This document shows positions 48,793 to 60,419 of a stretch of 64,000 bases of DNA, piece after piece. Source of the stretch: Epiperipatus broadwayi. Taxonomy: Eukaryota; Onychophora; Udeonychophora; Euonychophora; Peripatidae. The DNA lies in contig JAQFVV010006631.1 in the NCBI GenBank assembly GCA_028023455.1, forward strand, positions 64,001-128,000, in the 5' to 3' direction. The notes beneath the pieces are model-generated. The model had not been told where the DNA came from. It was given only the letters and a program-made list of their open reading frames with translations, and searched no databases. The translations under genes and the position numbers were made by a program. How positions within the stretch are numbered: the stretch's first letter is position 1; every line of letters begins with the position of its first letter.

Positions 48793-48948
48793 TGAAACAT
48801 TTAACAGCAGATCAAGATTTTTTATAACAAATAAATTTATTTTAAATCTAAGCGCTTTCACGTACTGAAAAGTAGTATTTGAAAACCGTTAGCTTCAAAA
48901 TAAATTTATTTATTATAAAACAAACATGGTTTGCTGTTAAATGTTTCA
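48793..48948. repeat. Foldback element of about 155 bp
   Basis: TGAAACATTTAACAGC...TTTATTTTAA (48793-48846) is inverted at 48896-48948 with a few mismatches. No coding capacity. Confidence 0.8.
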
Positions 48949-49003
48949 TCGTTTGCCAAATAATTACAGTTAGTGCAGGAAAGCACGTTATAAACATTTA
49001 TAG

Positions 49004-49470
49004 AATTACATTTAAAATTTACATATAAATTTTATTAATTAGAGTAACAAAAAAGCAAAAAAATGGTGTCAGCTTATTCAGTTTAGTGTCATGGTAGAGT
49101 ATATATTAAGTATATTTTCAGGCTTTAGCAATCGTTACAAGTCTAAATAAAGAAACATTGCTCTTATATTTAAATAAAAAAAATAATTGCACTCAGAATA
49201 TGTTTCTAATAATAAATTTATTACAAAATGTAAACATTTACATATAAGTTTTATTAACCTTCATGACAAAATGGTGTCATCCTGATTGAATTATTGCCAT
49301 GCTAAGAATATATATGGAGAATGTTTTAAGCCTCAAATTTCAAAATTCGGGAAATTGTCACAATAAATCAAAGTTAAAGATATCTCTCTCATATTTAAAT
49401 AAAAAAATATTTATACTCAGAACATATTTCTAACAAAGTAATTTGAAAATGTAAACATTTTCATTCACAT
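49004..49470. repeat. Two diverged tandem copies of about 230 bp
   Basis: Both copies contain ATGTAAACATTTACATATAA-like DNA, AAAATGGTGTCA, a GCTAAGAATATATAT-like tract and CTCATATTTAAATAAAAAAA, in the same order (about 49004-49210 and 49225-49470). Confidence 0.65.
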
Positions 49471-49479
49471 GTATTTTTT

Positions 49480-52400
49480 ATTTTTATTTTGGTGTCTTGG
49501 TACCCCTAAAATAAAATATTTTGCCCTGCACACCTTCACACTGCATCCCTATCTGTATCATTTGTTAATCTGCATATCATTGCCCGAATCTAAGTCTATA
49601 CAATAGATATATCATAAATAGTAACATCTCACATCTCTTATCATTATTGATAAGATGATCGAAATCATCTTTCTATCTGTATAAAATATCACTGTATCGT
49701 ATGATAGTTTGTCATTCCTGAAATGAATAATATTGTCATAATGTTTCTCAAATCCATGATGTTCTTTAAGTGTTTAAAAAACTTCTGCAAGGAAACTGTT
49801 CTGAGGATTTCTCATCCTGGTGTCTATGTTGCATATTAAGTCTCTTGTTAGTTATTGATTTTCTATCTGTAAATCTTTATATTTATTGTAAAGATTCAAA
49901 TTTTGTTTTTGATTCCATCAAGCAAAAATGTTATTTTGAGCAAATAACTGACAATAATATATTTATCAGAAAACTAAACATAAATAGGGAAAACAAGGAT
50001 AAATTTACTCCTATTCCTTACACTCTTCTTACAATAATTCTAAGCCCTAGTAATATAACTATCCTAAAAATAAAATTATAATTTTTTTTGTTAAATAACT
50101 GTTGTGTTTTTTTGCAAATATGATTGAATAAGACCTATTTTTAATGCAAGTGTGAGTTTAATTCAGAAGTGTTCTAATCTACGATCAGTCCAACAATGAT
50201 ACATTTATATGTTTGCCTTAATATAAACTTCTCGTATACACTTACTCATAACTATAATATAATCACTTAATTTCAATTGTCTTCAACGCAGATTTGTCCA
50301 TGATTTTTATAACGAATTTTTTTGTTGGAGTATGTCTTTATGATAATCTTTTTATATATTATGCAATAAATTTAATAATAGATGATTTGAATTTATACCC
50401 CAACACCATTTTTTTCTAACCTTTAAACATTATTTATTGTTTATAACAACAAGTGCATTAAAGTTTCCAATAAATAAAAATATATCTTTTAATGTTGCTC
50501 CAGTAATGATAATCTTCACCATTGAATAAAAGCATTCGTTTCATGAGTGCATTAATAAAACCATTATGCAAAACATGTTTTAACATTTTTGGCCTTCCAT
50601 TGTTAAAACAAAAAATTTCAAATCTAGAATATATTTTATTTGTCACTATAGAAAATGCAACACTATCTATTCACCTTTCTCTGATTATTAAGCATTTTGC
50701 AAAAAAAAAAAAATGTAATCAACTTCGTTCTTTTAAACGCTTATTTCTTTGGAGGCCGATTTTATTAAGATGATTTTAATTATGGATAGTTCCTTACCCT
50801 TCTGATTTAGTCTCCATTCTGGTCTTAAAGAGTGAGTATTATGTAACATTGTTAATTACATGCATATATATTTAGAAAAAAGAAGATATATAATATTTAT
50901 GTTTAGTACTATCACTGATTAATGCTTTACTATTTCTATTGATAATATTATTTCTAATGAGTATACTGATAGTAATATTAATTTAGAGAGGTTGTTTGAG
51001 ACATATCATTTTTAGACATATTTTATAGGTCCTTTCAACGAAAGAATGGGAATCTCTAACTATAATTTCTGAAACAAAAAATCTTTGTCAGCTGAAACTC
51101 ATGTCTCAAACTCAGTTCCTAGAGCCTACGTTTCAGTGATTTTACAGCCTATAAGCTGCCGGTGTAGGAATTTCCCCATCAACGCTTTTCTGATTGTGGA
51201 AACCTTTTAAAAAATGAAAAAAAAAGTATTTGGATTCACTTGTAATTAAAAGAATAAAATGTGTTTGCACAAATATGCAATTCCATTGACTCAATTAGTA
51301 TATGAGATAATAGATGCTTGTGCGGCTCATGATGATAAATATGTAAGCTAACTTAAATGACAAAAAAAAGAAATATTGAGAGGCTTAACATAGCCATAAA
51401 CATCTTTTTTTTTCTTTAAGATAACAGAAAAAACTCTTGGTTAATCATTGTTTAATTGCTATTTATAGTTAACTCCCAAAAATGGTCAACCCACTATTCA
51501 TCACCTGCACAGCCGGCTATTAACCTAAGGGTACCACCCATCAACAATAAAGTGTAATCAAGGCAAAATAAATAAAAAATACAATTGCAATAATTTTATT
51601 ATTATAAGGAAAATAAGCAACTAAATGAAATAAATAGATAAATTTAATGAAATGTTGAAAGATAACTTCAGTTGTAGCATTTTCTGTAATGTTTACGCTA
51701 ATCCACGCAAATGTTAAATGAGAAAAAAATGGTAATATTCTTCATTATAGAAAGCATTGCTGTATTTTATTATTAAGTAGGGAAGTTTCTACTTATAATA
51801 TTTTCTTTAACAAATAATATTAAATAAAGCTAGTCCTTATTATTAAAGAGGCATAGTTCTAGAAGGTTACTTTACGTTAATCGCAGCTTTCAGATTTGTA
51901 GATATAATAAAGTTAATCAATTTAATTAAGAAAAGTACATGCATGTGGGCGAAAATTATTTACACTTTTGATATTTATCTGATGTTTTAGAAAGACATTG
52001 TTATGATGTATTACATAATGTTAAAAAAGTGTTTGAAGAACATCATATGCAAAAAAAAAGACAATTATCAAGAAAAATAATTATAAATACCGTCAATGTA
52101 GAGGGAATACTATATTACAAATAAATTGGCTTTAACAATGAATTATATTTTAGGGAAGTTTTTTAATTTGACTTTTATTTTTTTCCTTAAAACCTTCTAC
52201 TTCACAACTACAATGACCAACTATATAAAGATGCACTTCCACGAGTGTACTAATAATAAATCAAAAACTAGCACGAGTGATATTGATTTTTATGCACTTC
52301 CATAAGTGACTATAATGAAATAGAGTTTAATTTGTAGCAATGCTTATATATATATATATAATCAAGGAGAGAGTTAATAATTATAAGCTATTATATCATT

Positions 52401-53030
52401 GAATCCAAGGCATAGACAAAATAATAATGAAGATTGGTACGTGTAATTAATTATTCTTCTACTTTAATTAAGTATTGATGGTACTCATCTTATAGCTAAA
52501 GATGCCGCTCTATGGCGTGAAAATCATGCTAAAACACATAAAAATGCTGTTTGACACGTTCGAACCCGTGTTTTCTATAATACAACTTTTTTGTTGTGCT
52601 ACAGAATGCCCTATGTCATGCGCAGTACAGCATGCATGTTGCACCACAGCAAATACATTTTCCGAATTCGCACAGTTTATAAAATAATTACGGCTTGATG
52701 AGAGAGTTTGTATTTGAATTGGATGGAAATGTTGTTTTCATTGGATTTTTTTATTTATTTTAAAGTATTGAAATGTTTAGAATTTTTAAAGTAATAATTC
52801 TAAGACTTTTTACAACGTACTCTAGTGAGTTGCAATTAGGTAACGTCAAGTAACATACTGTTCATAACATTCCACGAGACAAAGAAGATTCTACCGTGTG
52901 TATATTTTTGAATTAAAAAAGAGCAGTACCAAAAAAATATCCAGTAAGAAAAGTACAAATATACACGATTTTTTGTAATAAAATTTCATAAAAAGCAAAT
53001 ATTATAAACATGTTTAATAAGTAAAGAAGA
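49480..53030. other. AT-rich stretch with no supported gene
   Basis: Frames at 49770-50081, 50522-50773 and 52502-52687 were inspected and match nothing I recognise. No clear repeat was seen. Confidence 0.5.
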
Positions 53031-53040
53031 CATTTATATG

Positions 53041-53420
53041 TGTTTGTTGTTGTTTAAAAAAGTTTGAGTTTCTTTCTTTTGTCCGAGTAGGGTTACGATT
53101 TTGAATTATTTTATTTTAGCATTACAAAAAACAGAACACTAACCCTAAAACTAACCCTAACCCTAAAACTAACCCTAAAACTAAACCTAACCCTAAAACT
53201 AACCCTAAAACTAAACCTAACCCTAAAACTAACCCGAAACCTAATCGTAACAACTTTTACTTTTTATTGTCATTCTATTTGAAGTAAAAAAAATAGCCTT
53301 AATATCTCTCTGTCTGTAAAAAAAAAAAAAAAAAAAGTAAAATGAAAACTAAAAAAATAAAAAATAGACTAAGAAATTTTACTTCTTATTATTACTTTTT
53401 AGTTAAACAACAACAACAAC
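53041..53420. repeat. Segment with inverted (GTT)n/(AAC)n ends around a telomere-like tract
   Basis: TGTTTGTTGTTGTTTAA (53041) is inverted at 53404-53420 (TTAAACAACAACAACAAC), and GGGTTACGATTTT (53088) partly at 53237-53247 (CCTAATCGTAAC). Between them lies the (CCCTAA)-variant tract. This may be a foldback element that carries telomere-like repeats. Confidence 0.4.
53134..53246. repeat. Interstitial telomere-like (CCCTAA) variant tract
   Basis: CCCTAA units alternate with CCTAAAACTAA units. A 30-bp higher-order unit starting CCTAACCCTAAAACTAA repeats about three times. The animal telomere repeat is TTAGGG; here the array is degenerate and internal to AT-rich DNA, so it is not an active chromosome end. 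Confidence 0.85.
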
Positions 53421-53424
53421 AAAA

Positions 53425-55743
53425 AACGTAGTAATACAAGTAAAAAATATCCAATAGAAAATTGATAAAAAAAAGCCATAACACAATTAAAAAAATATAT
53501 GATAGAAAAAACACAATCAAATTGTAATTTGTTGATTTTATTTTAGATTTATTATTATCATTTAAATTGTATATGTTAATAAAAAATAATATTTATAAAA
53601 GACGATTTTGTTTTGTTTTTATTTTTACATCACAAAAAAGCACAGCAAAATTATTATAATCAACCGCCAGGAATCGTCATATTTTATAGTTTTAGCTTGA
53701 AAACGCCCATCCAACGGCATCTTTATTTATAAGACAAGCACCATATTGATTTTGTAGATTGTCATTACCCGAAAAGAATCTTAGCATTTCTTTTAATTAT
53801 TTAATTAGTCTATTGTGCTAATTAAACTATTATTTTATTTTAGCTTTAAATCTTTTTTAATTAATTACTGTAGTTTATAATTTCAATTTACAAAAATGTA
53901 TCTTATATATTTTTGTTTATAACTTTTTCTCTCTCGAATGTTTTTACAATTGTGTGTACATATATATGTATAAAAATATCAAATACACAGCAACGACTTT
54001 ATGTAATAACTTAGTAAATCATATTGATAGATTGAAACAGTGATAATGCCTTCATTTATGACAAATGTTTAATTCCCAAAAATTAGAATTTCAATGAATA
54101 AAATTAGGATAAAAATATACATCAGTAAAACATTTTGTCTTTGCTCAGTATTATCATATTTGGAGAAAATTACTTCTTACACTGTTTGTTGTTATTTTAC
54201 CCCCATAACACAACAAATTATGATTTATATCTGAACATCACTATCAAAAGGTGCCATTATACTAACATTATTTATATCCTAATATTTTTACATCAATAGC
54301 CATAAAAAAGAAACATATCTTCCCATTTTATATCTTTGTTGGCCAATCCTTTTAATTTTTCTTATTTATTGAAAGTAATTTTAAATGCAGTTAAAGAAAT
54401 ATTCATAAGTAATATTTACTAAGGCTATAACCTCAAGAATATGCATGTAAAAATGCAATATTAGGAACCTCCACAGGTCTTAAACTCAAGCTTATGTTAA
54501 ATACAAACACCTGACAATATTATAATCATAAAAATCATCAGTCTGTTTAATGGTTATTAAAATTCTGAACCTATTAGACAGTTGCAGAATAAATCAAACA
54601 GAACAAAATGAATACCCGTTATGAATCATTTGTGAGAGTCCCGATTTAATAAAAAAAAATTAATATCTCAATTTAAAATCTGCAATTTAAATATTAAGTT
54701 AAATCAATATGCATAAACTTTTTTGTGTGAATATCATATTCTAATGAAAATATTTGCTTTAAGACCTGTTACTGTAAGCAGCTTTTATTACATTTTCAAT
54801 ATTTTTGGTAGATTACTCAGCTAAAAGAACAATTACTTTTCATATAATTATTTAAGATTTGGACTTCTTTGCAAATGTCTTAATCTCATTATTTTCCGAA
54901 AACACTACTTTTTTTCTGATAATTATATAAATCTTTGAATGAAGATATCAAATATCCAGTTATTTCTTTTTCACTTCGCGGAATCAGGAAGGCTAAATAC
55001 AAAGTTGGCTGTTTGGAATTGTTTTACCTTCAAGAATGTAGTTTCCACTACAAAGAATCTAGGATATCTAAAAACATTTCTTCAATATAAAAAAATAAAA
55101 CATTTGTGCAACTCGATGAATTTTGTATTCGGAGAAGAAATTAGAACGAAATTTCATTGTTTTTGACTTCTGTCAAAATTATTTTCTTCAAAATCTAAAC
55201 ACAAAATAATTATAAAATATTGCCTACATTTCTGATTTTAATAACTAGTTAGTCATCAAAATGCAACAAATATTAGCTCAATTTTTATACAAATACATAA
55301 ATGAATTTGACAGTAAAAAATAGAATCTTTTGTCATATATCTTACTATATAGCAGACATAGCATTATTTTATTTTTATTCCTTTTATATTTAAAAAAAAC
55401 GTGCAGTGTGAGAGTTTGTTGATTATTAAGCTTTTATTATATTTTCCAGTAATTTTAAAAGAATCTAATAATTAAATTATATAAGTATATATAATGTCAA
55501 AGATTGTCAACTTTACTAGTGGAAAATTCTTGGCAATATTTTCTATTGTTCCAATATGTCAGTTATAATCTATTTATAATTCTGAATAGATGAATAAAAA
55601 AGGTAGAATCTTAGTTACATATAAAAACTATTGTCAAATATTTTTATTTAAATCTTTTAAAAATTTCTCATAGGGAAATATTATACATTAAGTATACATA
55701 AACGATTGCTCCGATATAAAACGTTTGATATATTTTTTTGTTT

Positions 55744-55770
<27 letters not shown>
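53425..55770. other. AT-rich stretch with no supported gene
   Basis: The 75-codon frame 54939-55166 is of more ordinary composition than most, but has no recognisable domain or partner exons. I see nothing else. Confidence 0.5.
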
Positions 55771-55774
<4 letters not shown>

Positions 55775-55949
55775 TGTAATGGAATATAAAAGTGGACTGT
55801 TAATTTATTTTCTCTTTATAAACTTATTTAAAGTAATATTATATGTAGAGGTACTTTGTCAGCAAGAATTTCCAAATGATAAATATAATGATAATAATGA
55901 TAATTTAAAATGTTTTTTTTTTTTTTACCGTTAAATTGTTTATATATAT

Positions 55950-56142
55950 AAATGTTTAGTAGAGGGAGCTTACCACTAGCTCCAATCAAGCTTTAATTTA
56001 TAAGTGCTAAAAGAGAAAGAACTCAAAATCTCTAACAGAAGAGACTTATCCCCATAGAGATTTTGAATTCTTTCTCTTTCTGCACTTATAAATTAAAGAT
56101 TGATTGGAGCTAGTGGTAAGCTCCCTCTAGTGAACATTTAAA
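55950..56142. repeat. Nested palindrome of about 193 bp
   Basis: TAGTAGAGGGAGCTTACCAC...CACTTATAAATTAAAG is inverted around 56045 and returns as GTGGTAAGCTCCCTCTAGTG at 56113-56132. The stem is almost perfect. It is inside the larger inverted-repeat element. Confidence 0.88.
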
Positions 56143-56275
56143 CGTAAGCTTTAAAGCAAGTTACACAATTTTGTGTCTTTTTATTCTATTTAAATTATAA
56201 TTGATATGTTTTTAAAAAAATGTTTACTGTATTAATTATTATATTGGTTCATGCAATTATATATATATATATAAT

Positions 56276-56520
56276 TAACTAACACTTTGAAAGGCTAATC
56301 TTCCCACAATTCTATGATCTTAATGTTTGCTGCCTGGCTATTAATTAAGTCATGTTTATATTAACAGGCAGCAATTGTTGTGGGAACATTGTGGGAAGGT
56401 TAGCCTTTTAAAGTGTTAGTTGACAAAGACTAAGATAGTTGAAAGATACTAAGTGGATAACATTTTTAAAATATATCTGATTACTGTATTTATAAATATT
56501 CAATTATATAATTACGTATA
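56276..56520. repeat. Foldback element, copy 3 (complete, short)
   Basis: TAACTAACACTTTGAAAGGC...GTTTGCTGCCTG (56276-56335) is inverted at 56365-56423. The right flank (GACAAAGACTA...ATATTCAATTATA) matches 237-340 of copy 1. The centre is much shorter than in copy 1. Confidence 0.8.
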
Positions 56521-57409
56521 TTGCTTAGAAGAAATACAGACATTGAGTTATTATATATATATTAAATACTATATTTTTGACATAGTTTATAACTTCTGTC
56601 ATTAAATTGTTATTTATTTATTTTTTTCTTTCTTTTTTTCACCTTAAAAACATTATTCTTATTAATATTTTTCTTTGCTTTTATACTCCAATATTCATAC
56701 ATTAGTAACATTTGAAAAGACTTCTACACACTTTCAGAAGTAAATGAAATGTCAACTTTATCATTTGAAAATTCTTGTTGTCAAAGTACCTTTACATATA
56801 ATATTACTTTAAATAAGTTTATAAAGAGGAAATAAATTAACAGTCCACTTTTATATACCCTTACAATGTTCATTGCCTAGCGTTATAATGTAATTTACTC
56901 ACAACTGTTGCATTTTGAAAACTATCTTCAAAATTTAATAATAACAAAATCCTCTAAGGTTAAAATTTTCATAAAAATATTTATATTTGTGTTATGCAAA
57001 ATTCAATTTAGTGTAATAATAACTGTTTTATATAACAAATGAAATAGTATATTGTCAATAATGATAGATCTTAAAAAATAATTTAATAGCTTTATTGCTC
57101 ACTAGTTTATAAAGAGTCCAACTCTGAAAAGACAGAGGGGGTATTTTTTAATATAGTATAAGCAGACTGGGTCTCCATTTAAAATAAATGTGATTTATAA
57201 GTATTTTTCCCTGATACAGTAATTGATATGAAATCTTGCCTCTACTGTGTGATTCTTTACTTTAATGATCTAATAAAAATATTCTGTTCAGTAATTTTCA
57301 ACAGTTAAAAATTCTAATAATATTATGTATAAGTTAGTTTTAATTTCAGTTAATGATTAAACATACTCGATGAATTTAGAAATTTTAACATTCTGTGGGA
57401 TACTGAAAT

Positions 57410-57960
57410 AAATTGAGATACTGCCAAATCTCTTTGTGCTCGTTATAATACTTAACTGACAGCCAATCAGATATAACAGCTGTACGAATGACAATCAAAC
57501 CTTAAAAACACGATTTTACGAGAAAAAGGCGGCCACCCTTCTCTCTACTTTTCTTTCTATATATCTAAGCCAGTCATAAGCATTTAGGTTTGAAAGCTTT
57601 AAATATCTTCACAATTAACTCACTGAGCCTAAATAACAAACTTACAATGCGGAAATCCTACGATTTACTATGCAGTAGTTTTTAGACTATATAACTAGCA
57701 GTAAAGTATGTAATAATATTTTTATTTGTGGGGAAATGCAGATAATTGAAACTGAAATAAATTGAGATACTACCAAATCACTTTGTGCTCATTATAATAC
57801 AGAACTGACAGCCATTCATATGTTATGATAGTTGTCTGAATGATAACCAAACCTTAAACACACGACCTAAAATGATATAGAAAGAAGAATAGAGAGAAGG
57901 GTGGCTACCCTTTTCTCATAAAGATTTGGCAGTATCTCAATTTATTTCAGTTTCAGCTAT
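57410..57960. repeat. Composite foldback (F family, copy 3)
   Basis: 57412-57560 carries GAGATACTGCCAAATC and GGCCACCCTTCTCTCTACTT. The first tract recurs directly at 57758 and both recur inverted at 57880-57950 (AGAGAGAAGGGTGGCTACCC; GATTTGGCAGTATCTC). The centre AAATATCTTCACAATTAACTCACTGAGC is shared with 41550-41778. No ORF. Confidence 0.7.
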
Positions 57961-57964
57961 CTGC

Positions 57965-59535
57965 GTTTCCCAAATTAAAATATTATTCTATGGGATAATG
58001 AATATCAAATATGTCCACTGCCATATATAGCGATATCTCTTAGAATTTAAAAGAAAACAAACTGTAAGTCTTTTGAAGCTAAAACAAATTGTTTCATTTT
58101 GAGAGTTATTTACATTAGAACATAAAACTCTATTTATTCATTTATATGCATCCTTATCACATATTACTTAGTATTATGAAATAAAACTTACAAGTAAAAT
58201 AAATGTCTGCATGATATGGTTCGGTCCAGAGTTGTAGAGTTTAAGACCATCATTAACGCCCTGCCGTCACTTCTGCCATTCAAATTTACTTTAAACTTCC
58301 GTATGTATTCCAATAACTTGAGAATCTTTCACATTCCAAATAATAAAATCATTTGGTTATTTTTTATTAATTAGTTTTAATTAATAATATATGGCATAAA
58401 GTTTGAGTTATTTTTTTATATATTGTAGTCTCAGATTTATTGAAAAAAAGTTCATATCACAACTTTTGTCTTTATGGAGAGGAAAAGTGATAATACTTTT
58501 AGTAAAAAAAATGATATCGCTATCTTGATATTTCCAGTAGAAAGAACATGAGATATTTCATTAATATACTTTTTTTATTTCTTAGATATCTTACCGTTCT
58601 TTCAAGTGACTGTGGGGAACTTTGATGTGATCTTTCATACTCAATAATCAAACATTGTTGCATAAAATTTGATGTAATACGCTATCTAGATACATTACAA
58701 ATAATCATTTTATGTAACATATTTAAAAACAAATTAAATGTAGCCGTAACTGTACTGCGTTTTAGAAGAAGCAGCTTCAAAATGGGAAGAGTTTATTGCA
58801 AGGGTAATGCGTTTTGAACAAATGTATGACAACAAACTAATTGAAAATGTTCTTATTACGTCTGTAGATGTTGAGTATTCAGAAAAAGCACACTGGTTCT
58901 CCAGTATTTCACAGAAAACGGCTTGGCCACATAGTTGATCAGTATTAATACAAAACATTCATATTGAAAATGTCTATTAGAACTAATTTATATTGCACTT
59001 GATATTTTTAAAAATATTAAATAACCAAATGTTAATGAATCAAAATTATCTCTAAAAAATCCAATAACTATACAAATATTTTCTCTTAATGTTTTACCAA
59101 TTTTCTTAAGTTCAATTTAGAATGTATTTAAAATAGTATTGTTATAATACCTATTTTTATTCATTGTTTTCTTGAATACAAAATAAAGTACGATCTGATA
59201 TTTTCTTTATATGAACATATATATCCAAAGAGAATGTAAAATACAACAAATTATAACAGTAGGAAAAGAAAGATCTGTAAAAAAAGAAATAAACAGAGGT
59301 TGCACTATATTGTATTTTTTGAAGTATAGTTTCAGATGCAATTCATCTTTTTTAAAACCAAAAATGTACACTACAAATGAAGAAATTGTATATAAATTTC
59401 AAATAATATTATCTGGGATAATACTTTCAAACAAAACATTACCTGCTTTGTTTTGTTTTAGAACAGTAAAAACGTGTAACTTATATAAATATATATGATA
59501 CGAAGACTTTTATGGGTTGCAAGACTTTCACGGGT
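57965..59535. other. AT-rich stretch with no supported gene
   Basis: Frames 58734-58958 (minus) and 59211-59498 (plus) have no recognisable domains. Two near copies of GGGTTGCAAGAC lie at 59514 and 59531. Confidence 0.5.
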
Positions 59536-59538
59536 TGC

Positions 59539-60411
59539 AAGACATATTTTGCAGATTCATCGGTGTTAAAAAAATTTAATATTAATTTACCTGACGTTTT
59601 GACTTGATCACAGAAGTCATCTACTGTGTGATAAATGGTGGAGAGGCGCTACAATCACTAATTTGAAAACAAAACGTTAAAACTCCACCAATAGCAAAAA
59701 TACTAAATTAAAATATGTTTTTTTTTTTAATCTTTCCAGATAGGAGGAAGTTTGCATGTATCATCTCTCTTATTGATTCAATCTGGTCTTTTTAGTATCA
59801 TCAATGGCTTCTCTGATTTTACCCTGGTAGAGAGTATCGCATCTGGATATGAACCTGGTACTAGAAAAATCAATTTTATTACCTGAATTGTATGAAGTGA
59901 GAGTGTATGATGAGTGTTGTTAAATTGCATTAGCATGTTCATCTTGCCTAACACTGATGCAATGGTTGCTCATACCTATGTATGGATCTTTATAGTTACC
60001 ACATGAGACTTTCTAAACACCATGAGATTCAAGAAAGATTAAATCCTTAGGCTTGGTTATTATGTTACTGATATTTTGATGAGTAAAAAATGCTGTATTT
60101 ATATTATAGCATTTTAATATATGTCCAATCCTGCTTGTGGCTTCTTTTACATATGGAACACCAATCATAATAGCTGATCTATTTTCTTTTTGTTTCCTAG
60201 TTTGGCCATTTTGGGCTTGAATTAAGGCTTTTTTTAATTTAATATTTTTGCTATTGGAGGAGTTTTAACGTTTTTTTTAAATCAGTGATTGTAGCGCCTC
60301 TACAACCGTCTTTATACCATTTATCACCCAGTAGATGCCTTGTGTGATCAAGTCAAAATGTCGGTACATCAATATTAAATTTTTTTAACACGGATGAACT
60401 GCAAAATATGT
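59539..60411 (-). mobile_element. Penelope-like element fragment between inverted repeats
   Basis: 59539-59715 (AAGACATATTTTGCAGATTC...) is inverted at 60224-60411 (...ACTGCAAAATATGTCTT). Between them is a PLE endonuclease relic on the minus strand. The arms contain GTAGCGCCTCTAC and TGTGTGATCAAGTC. Flanking inverted repeats fit the partial inverted terminal copies that PLEs leave. Confidence 0.75.
59761..60235 (-). pseudogene. PLE GIY-YIG endonuclease relic
   Basis: Essentially one frame on the minus strand: GVPYVKEATSRIGHILKCYN, THQNISNIITKPKDLIFLES, HGV then a TAG, KVSCGNYKDPYIGMSNH, SVRQDEHANAI then a TAA, SSYTLTSYNSGNKIDF, CDTLYQGKIREAI, then stops. This is the PLE linker, GIY-YIG core (PYIG, with Arg and Glu following) and the His/Cys-poor C-terminal part. 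In intact PLEs the two stops are Tyr/Gln-type codons. It belongs to a third PLE family in this window, better preserved than the other two. Confidence 0.85.
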
Positions 60412-60419
60412 CTTATATA

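Larger units (their letters stand above)
55774..56868. mobile_element. Long terminal-inverted-repeat element of about 1.1 kb, non-autonomous
   Basis: The arm 55774-55881 (TTGTAATGGAATATAAAAGTG...) is inverted at 56760-56868 (...CACTTTTATATACCCTTACAA). The interior holds two further palindromes and no transposase. Adjacent (CT)n(AT)n prevents recognition of a target duplication. Confidence 0.75.
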
